Shown one piece after another: positions 17,786 through 27,199 of a stretch of DNA of 64,000 nt. Numbering within the stretch: position 1 is the stretch's first letter; each line of letters begins with the position of its first letter. Both the position numbers and the translations under genes were made by a program. The notes beneath the pieces are model-generated. The model did not search any database. It had not been told where the DNA came from and was given only the letters and a program-made list of their open reading frames with translations. Source of the DNA: G965262015 sp965262015 (GTDB lineage: Bacteria > Spirochaetota > Leptospiria > Turneriellales > CBDBES01); contig OZ253494.1 of assembly GCA_965262015.1 (NCBI GenBank), forward strand, positions 1,736,001-1,800,000, read 5' to 3'.

Positions 17786-18172
17786 TCAGGTAGCGAGGGT
17801 TGTGGTTTTTTCTACGTGTTTAGGGGTTGTTGAGGCTTTATTTTCCCTATTCTGCCCCAAAAGTAGCTTGTAGATATCATCTAAACGAATATTTACCTGT
17901 TCTAGTTTTCTATCTATCTTAGATTCTATCTTATCTACCTTAGATTCTAACTTATCTATTTTAGATTCAAGCTTGGTTTCTACTCCTTTAATATCTTGTT
18001 CAAGATTGGTTTCTAGCTTATCTATTTTAGATTCAAGCTTAGTGACTTGTGTCTTTAAATTTCTCAGCGACATTACAAGGTGTACACTTAGTCCACCAGC
18101 AAGTATACCCATTGTCGCTTGATTGGGTAGATGAGAAATAATCCAATTCATTACGGGATCCATTATAGTCAT
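17786..18172 (-). CDS. Array coiled-coil membrane protein, copy 7 (128 residues)
   Basis: It is copy 3 plus one IESKIDR heptad (7 residues longer). The membrane helix reads MGILAGG, shared with copy 8, and the linker has ENKAST instead of ENKTST. The tail is HVEKTTTLAT. Confidence 0.75.
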   Translation of the reverse strand: MTIMDPVMNWIISHLPNQATMGILAGGLSVHLVMSLRNLKTQVTKLESKIDKLETNLEQDIKGVETKLESKIDKLESKVDKIESKIDRKLEQVNIRLDDIYKLLLGQNRENKASTTPKHVEKTTTLAT

Positions 18173-18441
18173 TACCTCCTATCTTGATGTTAGGTAAGTA
18201 TAAATAATCTGATCAACTATCAAATTATTTTAGATATGTTAAGGTGTTATTGCAAGAAAAAAATTATTTTGAGGTAAAAAATTAGAGCGTTGGTGTTGTT
18301 AGCGGGCGGTTGGTTTTAGGCCTGCGGGGGTTTCAGGTAGCGAGGGTGGTGGTTTTTTTTAGAGCGTTTGGTGTTGTTAGCGGGCGGTTGGTATTTTAGG
18401 CTTGTGAGGGGTGTTTTAGGTAGCGAGGGTGGTGGTTTTTT

Positions 18442-18882
18442 TTAGAGCGTTTGGTGTTGGCGGGTGGTGGTTTTTTCTACGTGTTTAGGGGTTGTTGAGG
18501 TTTTATTTTCCCTATTCTGCCCCAAAAGTAGCTTGTAGATATCATCTAAACGAATATTTACCTGTTCTAGTTTCCTATCTACTTTAGATTCTAGCTTATC
18601 TATTTTAGATTCAAGCTTGATTTCTACTCCTTTAATATCTTGTTCAAGATTGGTTTCTAGCTTATCTATTTTAGATTCAAGCTTGATTTCTACTCCTTTA
18701 ATATCTTGTTCAAGATTGGTTTCTAGCTTATCTATTTTAGATTCAAGCTTAGTGACTTGTGTCTTTAAATTTCTTAGTGACATTACAAGGTGTACACTGA
18801 GTCCACCAGCAAGTATACCCATTGTCGCTTGATTGGGTAGATGAGAAATAATCCAATTCATTACGGGATCCATTATAGTCAT
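18442..18882 (-). CDS. Array coiled-coil membrane protein, copy 8 (146 residues)
   Basis: The coil holds two tandem LETNLEQDIKGVEIK segments, 22 residues more than copy 3. The C-terminus is different: after HVEKTTT the frame runs into another module of the G/T repeat and reads RQHQTL. The stop is supplied by the repeat's TTAGAGCG motif. The repeat field therefore provides alternative C-terminal tails. Confidence 0.75.
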   Translation of the reverse strand: MTIMDPVMNWIISHLPNQATMGILAGGLSVHLVMSLRNLKTQVTKLESKIDKLETNLEQDIKGVEIKLESKIDKLETNLEQDIKGVEIKLESKIDKLESKVDRKLEQVNIRLDDIYKLLLGQNRENKTSTTPKHVEKTTTRQHQTL

Positions 18883-19073
18883 TACCTCCTATCTTGATGT
18901 TAGGTAAGTATAAATAATCTAATCAACTATCAGATTATTTTAGATATGTTAAGGTGTTATTGCAAGAAAAAAATTATTTTGAGGTAAAAAATTAGAGCGT
19001 TGGTGTTGTTAGCGGGCGGTTGGTATTTTAGGCTTGTGAGGGGTGTTTTAGGTAGCGAGGGTGGTGGTTTTTT

Positions 19074-19505
19074 TTAGAGCGTTTGGTGTTGGCGGGTGGT
19101 GGTTTTTTCTACGTGTTTAGGGGTTGTTGAGGTTTTATTTTCCCTATTCTGCCCCAAAAGTAGCTTGTAGATATCATCTAAACGAATATTTACCTGTTCT
19201 AGTTTCCTATCTACTTTAGATTCTAGCTTATCTATTTTAGATTCAAGCTTGGTTTCTACTCCTTTAATATCTTGTTCAAGATTGGTTTCTAGCTTATCTA
19301 TTTTAGATTCAAGCTTAGTTTCTACTCCTCTAATATCTTGTTCAAGCTTAGTTATTTGTGTTGGTATATGCTTAGTGACTTGTGTCTTTAAATTTCTCAG
19401 CGACATTACAAGGTGCACACTTAGTCCACCAACAAGTATACCTATTGTCGCTTGATTGGGTAGATAAGAAATAATCCAATTCATTACGGGATCCATTATA
19501 GTCAT
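19074..19505 (-). CDS. Array coiled-coil membrane protein, copy 9 (143 residues)
   Basis: This is the first copy met in the transcription direction. It shares the KHIPTQI spacer only with copy 1 at the far end, and the RQHQTL tail only with copy 8. Variants are ISYLPNQ at the N-terminus and LEQDIRG in the coil. The mosaic of features shared with distant copies indicates exchange between cassettes. Confidence 0.75.
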   Translation of the reverse strand: MTIMDPVMNWIISYLPNQATIGILVGGLSVHLVMSLRNLKTQVTKHIPTQITKLEQDIRGVETKLESKIDKLETNLEQDIKGVETKLESKIDKLESKVDRKLEQVNIRLDDIYKLLLGQNRENKTSTTPKHVEKTTTRQHQTL

Positions 19506-19830
19506 TACCTCCTATCTTGATGTTAGGTAAGTATAAATAATCTGATCAATTATCAGATTATTTTAGATATGTTAAGGTGTTATTGCAAGAAAAAAATTAT
19601 TTTGAGGTAAAAAATTAGAGCGTTTGGTGTTGGCGGGTGGTGGTTTTTTTTATGGCGAGGGTGTTAACGAGCGGTAGTTTTTTTCAGGCCTGCGGGTGTT
19701 TCAGGTGGCAAGGGTGTTAGCGGGCAGTTGGTATTTTAGGCTTGTGGGGTTTCAGGTAGCGAGGGTGGTGGTTTTTTCTGCGTGTTTAGGGGTTGGTATT
19801 TTAGGCCTGCGAGGTTTTAGGTAGCAAGAT

Positions 19831-20138
19831 ACATGGTCTACTTTTATGCGGTAAGCATATACCCGCTAATCTACTGAACAACAACCATCAATGAAACTAT
19901 AAAAAATGCAAAGACAAATCAAATTTGGTTCAAATGGTGGATGAGAGATTTAATAGGTACTGATTGATCCGCTTATTTACTTTGGCCGTTGGTTTCTTAA
20001 TCGTACTGGTTACCATAAGCTATAAAGACATTATATAACAAAAATATAAATACTATTTTTAGTTATGTTTATGGATCGTATAAACATCATAGAAATAACC
20101 TTTGCCATGATATCTATATAAATGGTGATTGGACGTCT
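19831..20138. other. 308-base gap before gcvH
   Basis: The G/T repeat ends abruptly near 19830 and ordinary AT-rich DNA begins. I see no ORF with a ribosome site, no gcvT and no clear glycine-riboswitch architecture. The gcvH promoter must lie here. Confidence 0.5.
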
Positions 20139-20546
20139 ATGTCTTTGGTCCCTGAGGCACTGTATTATACATCTGAACATGAATGGGTGCGCCAAGAAGA
20201 GGATAACATCATTACCATAGGAATTACTGACTATGCACAAAGTTCTTTAGGGGACATAGTTTACATAGAGCTCCCAACAGTGGGCGAAACTGTTATCATA
20301 CGTGATATATTAGGTACGATTGAATCTGTTAAGTCTGTTTCAGAGATCTATGCACCGGTCAATGGTACGGTAATTGCAGTAAATGAAGCCTTGGTGGAAC
20401 AAGCGGAATTAATTAATAAAAAACCTTATGCAGAGGGTTGGTTAGTACAAATTAAACTTCAGGCTACAGATGATTCCAACTACAAGCCTCTAGACAACCT
20501 ACTTACCACAAGTAAATACCAAAAATATGTATCTCAGTTATCTTAG
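20139..20546 (+). CDS. gcvH: Glycine cleavage system H protein
   Basis: 135 residues. It is the lipoyl shuttle of the glycine cleavage complex, carrying the aminomethyl group between P, T and L proteins. The start LYYTSEHEWV is typical and the lipoylated Lys is in TIESVKSVSEIYAPV near residue 68. gcvP follows 31 bases later. gcvT, usually next to gcvH, is absent from this cluster. Confidence 0.93.
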   Translation: MSLVPEALYYTSEHEWVRQEEDNIITIGITDYAQSSLGDIVYIELPTVGETVIIRDILGTIESVKSVSEIYAPVNGTVIAVNEALVEQAELINKKPYAEGWLVQIKLQATDDSNYKPLDNLLTTSKYQKYVSQLS

Positions 20547-20577
20547 ATGATACATATACTTTTCTATTAAAAAACCT

Positions 20578-23487
20578 ATGTCTTCTATTGAGTTTTTAAA
20601 GAGACATATCGGCATTCCTGAAACAGATCGGGATGATATGCTAAAGTACCTAGGATATAAAACCCTGGATGATCTAATTAATGCGGTGGTCCCCCCTAAT
20701 ATACGCAGAAACGACACACTCAATAGCATACCAGAGGCTCTAGATGAATACCGATATTTAGAAGAAGTTAAAAAAATCTTATCCCATAACCAAAAAAAAC
20801 ATAATCTCATTGGTATGGGGTATTATAATACCATTCTGCCTTCTGTTATCAAACGTAATATATTAGAGAATCCGGGATGGTATACCCAATACACTCCGTA
20901 CCAGTCTGAAATCGCACAAGGACGTTTAGAGGCACTCATTAACTTTCAAACCATGATTAGTGATCTAACAGGTTTGCCTATATCTAATGCGTCTTTACTA
21001 GACGAAGCCACAGCCGTTGCTGAGGGGATGTGTATGGTTTTACGTAAATCTCAACAATCCCATACCAAAACTACTATCAAGAATAAATTTTTTGTCTCTA
21101 AAAATTGTTTTCCACAAACCATTGACGTGCTAACCTTGCGTGCTAGTGCTTTAGCAATTGACCTAATTATTGATGATCCATCCCGCATAAACTACAAGGA
21201 TAATTACCTGGGGGTTATATTGCAAAACCCTGATGTCACAGGGCATATCTCAGATTTTACGGAGATGATTGAATCTTTACACAAACATAATACATTTGTG
21301 ATCATGGCAGTTGACTTATTAAGCTTAACACTTATAAAAACGCCAGGTGACATGAAGGTTGATATTGCCGTAGGAAGTGCTCAACGCTTTGGCATCCCTC
21401 TTGGCTATGGTGGACCTCACCCAGCTTTTTTGGCATGCGATTCAATTTTTCAAAGAAATATGCCGGGTAGAATTATTGGTATTTCGAAAACGAAAGAACA
21501 AGAAGTTGCCTATCGTATATCATTACAAACCCGTGAACAACATATCCGCCGGGATAAGGCTACTTCAAATATTTGCACATCACAGGTACTTCTGGCTGTC
21601 ATATCTTCTATGTATGCCATTTATCACGGCTCTGAAGGGCTGTATAATATTGCTCATCAAATACACCAATTTACATGTCAAATAGCATATCATCTTAAAA
21701 CCATGAATTTTACATTACGTCATGATTGTTTTTTTGATACCTTGTATGTGGAACATCTCTCCCCAGAAGAATTACAAAAAATACAAAGTCAGGCAAATCA
21801 AATGGGATATAATTTGAGATACATGAGCGATGCTATTAGTTTTTCACTTGATGAAACTATTCAGCAAATAGATGTTGAAAATATAATTACTATTTTTTCT
21901 GCTATACAGTCCATGAAGACATCTTCCCAGGAGAAAAATATCCCATCTGTTTCTTTCCCTAGTGTATTGCTATCAGGTAAACTTATTCGTCAGAGCAGAC
22001 CTCTGCAACATTCTATTTTTAATAAGTATCATACAGAAATTCGTCTAATGCGTTATATTAAACGGTTAGAAACCAAAGATTTATCTTTAGTACACTCCAT
22101 GATCCCTCTGGGCTCATGTACAATGAAACTTAATGCCGCTACAGAATTGTATCCTATTTCTTGGCCCGAAACAAGTAATATGCATCCTTTTATGCCCACA
22201 GAACAGGTACAAGGTTATACCATTATAATAGCACAATTTAAACAGTATTTAGCTGATATCTTAGGTTTGCCGCATGTCTCATTACAACCTAATTCTGGTG
22301 CACAAGGTGAGTACACAGGCTTGATGGTTATTCGAGAATACTTTCATGATAAACAAGAAACTAATCGAAATATAGTACTCATACCTGCTTCAGCACATGG
22401 AACGAATCCTGCTAGTGCCGTAATGGCTGGAATGCAAGTTGTAATTATACGTTGTACTTCTCAGGGAGCCATTGACATTATACATCTAACAGAGCTTATA
22501 CAAGAATATCAATCGCACATTCTGGGGCTTATGGTTACCTATCCTTCTACTCATGGTGTATTTGAGAAAGAGATACAAGATATATGTAAAATGGTGCATG
22601 ATGTTGGAGGTAAGGTATACCTGGACGGTGCCAATATGAATGCACAGGTTGGCTTAGTCTCTCCTGGTTTGATTGGGGTGGATGTATGCCATGTTAATCT
22701 ACATAAAACATTTGCCATCCCACATGGTGGAGGTGGACCTGGGATGGGACCCATTGCTGTTAGTGCAGAATTAGGTCCTTATTTGCCTCAGCATAGTATT
22801 ATGAAGGAAGATGGTAATAATACCAGTAAAGGCATACATGCGGTTTCTGCATCACATTATGGAAGTGCCAGCATTATACTTATTTCTTATGCTTACATGA
22901 GATTATTAGGGGGAAGAGGACTTACAGAAGCTTCAAAATACGCCATTTTAAATGCTAACTACTTAAAAAAGAAATTAGAAACAACATATAAAATTCTTTA
23001 TAGTGATGACCATGGTAGAGTAGCCCATGAATTTATTATTGATCTGCGTGACTTTAAAAAAGAAATTGGGATAGATGTAGAAGACATCGCTAAGCGTCTT
23101 ATGGATTATAGTTTTCATGCCCCCACTGTATCGTGGCCAGTACCTGGCACCATGATGATAGAACCCACAGAAAGCGAGTCGAAAGAAGAATTAGACAGAT
23201 TCTGTGAAGCCTTAATTTCGATTTATGCTGAGTTACAAAAAATACAATCAGGAGCATGGGATGCAATAGATAACCCTTTAAAAAATGCTCCTCATACACA
23301 ACATTATACGATTCGTACAAATTGGGATCACCCTTACTCTAGAGAAGAGGCTGTTTATCCCCTGCCTTATCTCAAACAAAATAAATTTTGGCCTTCTGTT
23401 TCACGTATTGATTCTGTATATGGTGATCGAAATCTATTTTGTGTCTGTGCAGATGATATGTTATCGTTTGAAACATCATCAACTTAA
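20578..23487 (+). CDS. gcvP: Glycine dehydrogenase (decarboxylating), P protein
   Basis: 969 residues, the fused single-chain form. It decarboxylates glycine with PLP and passes the aminomethyl group to GcvH. The start SIEFLKRHIGIPETD matches the family; the PLP lysine is in NLHKTFAIPHGGGGPGMGP near residue 710, after the GTNPASA block. purL starts six bases after its stop, so glycine breakdown, a source of one-carbon units, and purine synthesis are probably co-transcribed. Confidence 0.95.
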   Translation: MSSIEFLKRHIGIPETDRDDMLKYLGYKTLDDLINAVVPPNIRRNDTLNSIPEALDEYRYLEEVKKILSHNQKKHNLIGMGYYNTILPSVIKRNILENPGWYTQYTPYQSEIAQGRLEALINFQTMISDLTGLPISNASLLDEATAVAEGMCMVLRKSQQSHTKTTIKNKFFVSKNCFPQTIDVLTLRASALAIDLIIDDPSRINYKDNYLGVILQNPDVTGHISDFTEMIESLHKHNTFVIMAVDLLSLTLIKTPGDMKVDIAVGSAQRFGIPLGYGGPHPAFLACDSIFQRNMPGRIIGISKTKEQEVAYRISLQTREQHIRRDKATSNICTSQVLLAVISSMYAIYHGSEGLYNIAHQIHQFTCQIAYHLKTMNFTLRHDCFFDTLYVEHLSPEELQKIQSQANQMGYNLRYMSDAISFSLDETIQQIDVENIITIFSAIQSMKTSSQEKNIPSVSFPSVLLSGKLIRQSRPLQHSIFNKYHTEIRLMRYIKRLETKDLSLVHSMIPLGSCTMKLNAATELYPISWPETSNMHPFMPTEQVQGYTIIIAQFKQYLADILGLPHVSLQPNSGAQGEYTGLMVIREYFHDKQETNRNIVLIPASAHGTNPASAVMAGMQVVIIRCTSQGAIDIIHLTELIQEYQSHILGLMVTYPSTHGVFEKEIQDICKMVHDVGGKVYLDGANMNAQVGLVSPGLIGVDVCHVNLHKTFAIPHGGGGPGMGPIAVSAELGPYLPQHSIMKEDGNNTSKGIHAVSASHYGSASIILISYAYMRLLGGRGLTEASKYAILNANYLKKKLETTYKILYSDDHGRVAHEFIIDLRDFKKEIGIDVEDIAKRLMDYSFHAPTVSWPVPGTMMIEPTESESKEELDRFCEALISIYAELQKIQSGAWDAIDNPLKNAPHTQHYTIRTNWDHPYSREEAVYPLPYLKQNKFWPSVSRIDSVYGDRNLFCVCADDMLSFETSST

Positions 23488-23493
23488 TATCTT

Positions 23494-25779
23494 ATGGATA
23501 TGCAGCAACCATCTTCACTGCAAGATGCCCTAAATTGGGGACTTTCCCAAGAAGAGTATGGTCTAATTCAAACCTACCTACAACGTATACCCAACATTAC
23601 AGAGTTAGCCATGTTTTCAGGGATGTGGTCAGAACACTGTTCTTATAAAAATTCTATTTTATTACTTAAAACACTTTATAGTGAATCCCCACGTCTTTTA
23701 GCAGAAGCAGGCACTGAAAATGCTGGTGTCCTTCAAGTTACTCACGATAAAGCAATTGTTTTTAAAGTAGAATCCCACAATCATCCTTCAGCCTTAGAGC
23801 CATATCAAGGTGCAGCCACTGGGGTAGGGGGTATTATGCGGGATATTATTACCATGGGAGCCCGGCCTATTGGCAGTCTAAATTCCTTGCGTTTTGGGAT
23901 GTTAGATGAAGCCCACAACCGATTTCTTGTTAAACGTGTTGTGCAAGGTATTGCTGATTATGGTAATTCTCTTGGGATTGCTTGTATGGGGGGCGAAGTC
24001 TTTTTCCATCCTAGTTATAGTGCAAATCCTTTGGTTAATGCTATGGTGATTGGTCTTGTTTCTACTCATAAAATTGTATCCTCTAAAATTATAGGTGATG
24101 ATCACCTAGTTCTATATGCAGGTGCAAAAACGGGTCGAGATGGAATTCATGGAGCTAGCTTTGCATCAAAAAGCTTGGATAGCTTTTCTGAGCAGGAACG
24201 CAGTGCGATACAAGTGGGGGATCCCTTTATGGAAAAATTACTTATGGAAGCTAGCTTGGAATGTATAGACAAAGAGTTGATTGTTGCTATGCAGGATATG
24301 GGTGCAGCAGGGCTAATTAGTTCTTCCAGTGAGATGGCATCAGTAAGCAATAAGGGCATGCGGTTAGACTTAGACAAAATACCCATGCGTGAAAGCAATA
24401 TGCAACCTTTTGAAATTATACTTTCAGAAAGCCAAGAGAGAATGTTGCTAGTAGTTGAACCTAAAAATGTTGCCCTTGTTAATGATATTTTTCAAAAATG
24501 GGAATTAGATGCTGTGGTAGTTGGACAAGTGCTCCAAGAAAGGAATCTAAAAATATATTATCACGAGAATCTATATGCTGAAGTAGATCCTGCTTTTTTA
24601 ACCGAACAGGCACCACGTTATCAAAGAGAAATTGAACCTCCTCCTCCTTCACCGTGTTGGGATATGGATTACAATGTGCATGCATGGGAACAGGCAATCC
24701 GTGATAATGATACAAACTCCTTACGAAGTCTATTAACAGATGTGGTGACTAATCCTAACTTTGCCTCTTTACAATTACTTCACCAACAATATGATACGGA
24801 TATTGGTCTAAGACGAGTAATAGGACCAGGCAATAATGTTGGTGTGATTCGTTTAGAAGGGGATATGGGTATCTCGGCCACAGTAGATGGTAATGGTTAT
24901 TATGTCTCTTTGGACCCTTATAAAGGTGCTCAACATAGTGTGGCGGAGGCATTTAGAAATTTGGTTAGTTGTGGTGCCGAGCCAATTGGTATTACAAATT
25001 GTTTAAATTTTGGTAATCCTTATGATCCTCAACAGTTTTATATGTTTCATCATGCTGTTAAGGGGATGTCAGATGCGGCAAAATTTTTTCAGATCCCCAT
25101 CACAGGTGGCAATGTATCCCTATATAATGAGTCACGTAGTGGTGAGACCAATGTACAGGTTTTACCTACTCCCGTAATTGGTATGGTTGGTTTACATTAT
25201 CATGTAAATACAGCCATAACTGCACAAGTATGTCCGGGGCTTGCTATTTATCTAGTAGGCTATTTTGATCCAGAGATTCGTAGTTCTTTGTTTAGGTGGA
25301 TTACGCAAGAAAAATCTGGTCCTTTGCCTATACTAAACTTACAATACGAAAAAGATATGGCAAATTGTTTATTAGCACATTATGAACAAGATGGCATTTT
25401 TGCTTGCATTGATCTTTCTAGTGGGGGCCTATTGTACGCTCTATTGCGGATGCTTTTTATTTCTTATGAAATGCATGCGGGATGTATTGGATTTAATTTT
25501 GAGGATATAGATAATATCACGATGCTTACGAAACGTAGAGTTATAAACTATGATACACTATTTTGGGGAGAAACTGCACATACCTATCTAGTGGCTATGC
25601 AAGCTGAGAAAACAATGAAGATAGAAGATGATCAAATGGATTGTGTTCGACTAGGTACTGTGACCAATACAGGTACTTTACGCTTCACGGATGATTTAGC
25701 TATCTCTTTACAAGATTTACAAAATGAGTATACATCCACCTTTAAAGAAATATTTCAGGGGGTAGCAAGTAGAAAATGA
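23494..25779 (+). CDS. purL: Phosphoribosylformylglycinamidine synthase subunit PurL
   Basis: 761 residues, the small PurL type that works with separate PurS and PurQ. It makes FGAM from FGAR with ATP and ammonia. Visible are MWSEHCSYKNS near residue 45, the VESHNHPSALEPYQGAATGVGGI block and GGNVSLYNES near 540. purQ and purS are not in the window. The last four bases overlap the argH start (ATGA). Confidence 0.95.
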   Translation: MDMQQPSSLQDALNWGLSQEEYGLIQTYLQRIPNITELAMFSGMWSEHCSYKNSILLLKTLYSESPRLLAEAGTENAGVLQVTHDKAIVFKVESHNHPSALEPYQGAATGVGGIMRDIITMGARPIGSLNSLRFGMLDEAHNRFLVKRVVQGIADYGNSLGIACMGGEVFFHPSYSANPLVNAMVIGLVSTHKIVSSKIIGDDHLVLYAGAKTGRDGIHGASFASKSLDSFSEQERSAIQVGDPFMEKLLMEASLECIDKELIVAMQDMGAAGLISSSSEMASVSNKGMRLDLDKIPMRESNMQPFEIILSESQERMLLVVEPKNVALVNDIFQKWELDAVVVGQVLQERNLKIYYHENLYAEVDPAFLTEQAPRYQREIEPPPPSPCWDMDYNVHAWEQAIRDNDTNSLRSLLTDVVTNPNFASLQLLHQQYDTDIGLRRVIGPGNNVGVIRLEGDMGISATVDGNGYYVSLDPYKGAQHSVAEAFRNLVSCGAEPIGITNCLNFGNPYDPQQFYMFHHAVKGMSDAAKFFQIPITGGNVSLYNESRSGETNVQVLPTPVIGMVGLHYHVNTAITAQVCPGLAIYLVGYFDPEIRSSLFRWITQEKSGPLPILNLQYEKDMANCLLAHYEQDGIFACIDLSSGGLLYALLRMLFISYEMHAGCIGFNFEDIDNITMLTKRRVINYDTLFWGETAHTYLVAMQAEKTMKIEDDQMDCVRLGTVTNTGTLRFTDDLAISLQDLQNEYTSTFKEIFQGVASRK

Positions 25780-27182
25780 GTGACTCAAAACCATTATGGA
25801 GCGGTAGATCAGAGAATGGGCTAAGCAAGGTTTCACAAAAAATATCTGAGTCCATCTCTTTTGACAAACAACTCGCTCATGAAGATATTGCACTTAATCG
25901 TGCATATGTGACGATGTTAGCCAATCAGAATATTATTACTAAAGAACAGAAACAACGTATTCACTCTGCCATAGATCAAGTTGAAGATGAAATTATTCAT
26001 AATAAAATGGAATATTCTTTTACGCTGGAAGATATACATACACATATTGAAGATCGCATAGTTCAACTGATTGGGCAGGACGGTAAACGTATTCATACGG
26101 GGCGGTCTAGGAATGATCAGGTAGCCACTGATACACATTTATATCTAAAAAAACAAATAGAAGAACAATCTAAACTGTTATTACGATGGCTCTCGGTATT
26201 ATTAGAACGTGCTATCCAAGAGGAAGGTGTGATATGGGCAGGCTATACCCATCTGCAAATTGCCCAACCTATTTTATTATCACATTATTTACTTTCCTGG
26301 TTTTTTAAATTTGAGCGTGATTTTAATTTGTTATCGTTTGCTTATGATGAAGCTGATTATTTACCATTAACTTCTGCAGCTTTAGCAGGAGCAAATTATC
26401 CCTTGGATGTATCTTGTCTGGCTAACCTACTAGGATTTTCTCATACCTATGCAAATAGCATTGATGCAATTTCTAATCGAGATTATCAATTAAGTTATCA
26501 TTTTTTTGCAAGCCGTTTTTTTATACATATTTCTCGTTTATGTGAGGATCTAATTATATATAACAGCACCGAATTTCAGTATGTTTCTTTTGGAGGAGCG
26601 GTTACAACAGGTTCTTCTATTATGCCACAAAAAAGGAACCCTGATATTGCTGAAATTTTGCGTGGTAAAAGCGGTACAGTGATTGGCAATTTTACTTCGT
26701 TACTAGTAAATTTAAAGGGTTTACCACTTGCTTATAATCGTGATTTGCAAGAAGATAAAAAATACCTCTTCGAAACATGTAAGGAAGTAAACATGGGTTT
26801 ATTGGGCTTGATTGAATTATTTCAACATATTACTTTTCATCCAAACAAGGTGCAAGGTAATTTGCAAAGAGGTTTTGCCATGGCAACCGACTTAGCAGAT
26901 TTTTTAGTATCACAGTGTGATATGCCATTTCGTGAAGCACACGAAATGGTTGCTCAGTTGGTGCAGTATTGCGAATCTAACTCATGTTTCTTAGAAGACC
27001 TTACTCAACAAGAATTAAAAAAACAACTGGGCCGGACGGTATCCATTGATGAATATTTTTTTCAACTCTCGAATAGCGTGGCACGTAAAAAAAGCCATAA
27101 CTCTACTTCACCTCAAAGTGTTAAAAAACAAATAGAGCATGCTAAGAGTATACTAGAAAAATTTAAAAGCAAAAATAAATAG
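25776..27182 (+). CDS. argH: Argininosuccinate lyase
   Basis: 468 residues. It cleaves argininosuccinate to arginine and fumarate. The fumarase-superfamily signature SSIMPQKRNPD is intact near residue 280, with HTGRSRNDQVATD near 109 and YTHLQIAQP near 160. Translation is coupled to purL by the ATGA overlap. argG (30.6-31.8 kb) and argD (53.7 kb) are elsewhere in the window. Confidence 0.95.
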   Translation: MSDSKPLWSGRSENGLSKVSQKISESISFDKQLAHEDIALNRAYVTMLANQNIITKEQKQRIHSAIDQVEDEIIHNKMEYSFTLEDIHTHIEDRIVQLIGQDGKRIHTGRSRNDQVATDTHLYLKKQIEEQSKLLLRWLSVLLERAIQEEGVIWAGYTHLQIAQPILLSHYLLSWFFKFERDFNLLSFAYDEADYLPLTSAALAGANYPLDVSCLANLLGFSHTYANSIDAISNRDYQLSYHFFASRFFIHISRLCEDLIIYNSTEFQYVSFGGAVTTGSSIMPQKRNPDIAEILRGKSGTVIGNFTSLLVNLKGLPLAYNRDLQEDKKYLFETCKEVNMGLLGLIELFQHITFHPNKVQGNLQRGFAMATDLADFLVSQCDMPFREAHEMVAQLVQYCESNSCFLEDLTQQELKKQLGRTVSIDEYFFQLSNSVARKKSHNSTSPQSVKKQIEHAKSILEKFKSKNK

Positions 27183-27199
27183 AATATTTTAAAGTATGA

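Larger units (their letters stand above)
12715..19830. repeat. G/T-rich degenerate repeat field carrying nine gene cassettes
   Basis: About 7.1 kb in which the DNA between the nine coiled-coil genes consists of shuffled copies of a roughly 75-80-base unit. Typical modules are TTTTTAGAGCGTTTGG, TGTTGTTAGCGGGCGG, TTTTAGGCCTGCGG and TTTCAGGTAGCGAGGG followed by TGGTGG. The plus strand is almost purely G and T with runs of three to five G, in sharp contrast to the AT-rich genome. Pure repeat blocks lie at about 12715-13273, 13850-14068, 14480-15363, 15838-16120, 16586-16638, 17082-17210, 17603-17785, 18283-18441, 18990-19073 and 19616-19830. No transposase or integrase is inside. Confidence 0.9.

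Noticed and set aside
13274..19505. Silent-cassette antigenic variation system like vlsE or pilS
   Set aside because: Every copy has an intact promoter, ribosome site and full ORF, and no separate expression locus is seen; recombination between copies is still possible.
12715..19830. Possible CRISPR array
   Set aside because: The repeats are degenerate, of uneven spacing and length, contain complete genes, and no cas gene is nearby.
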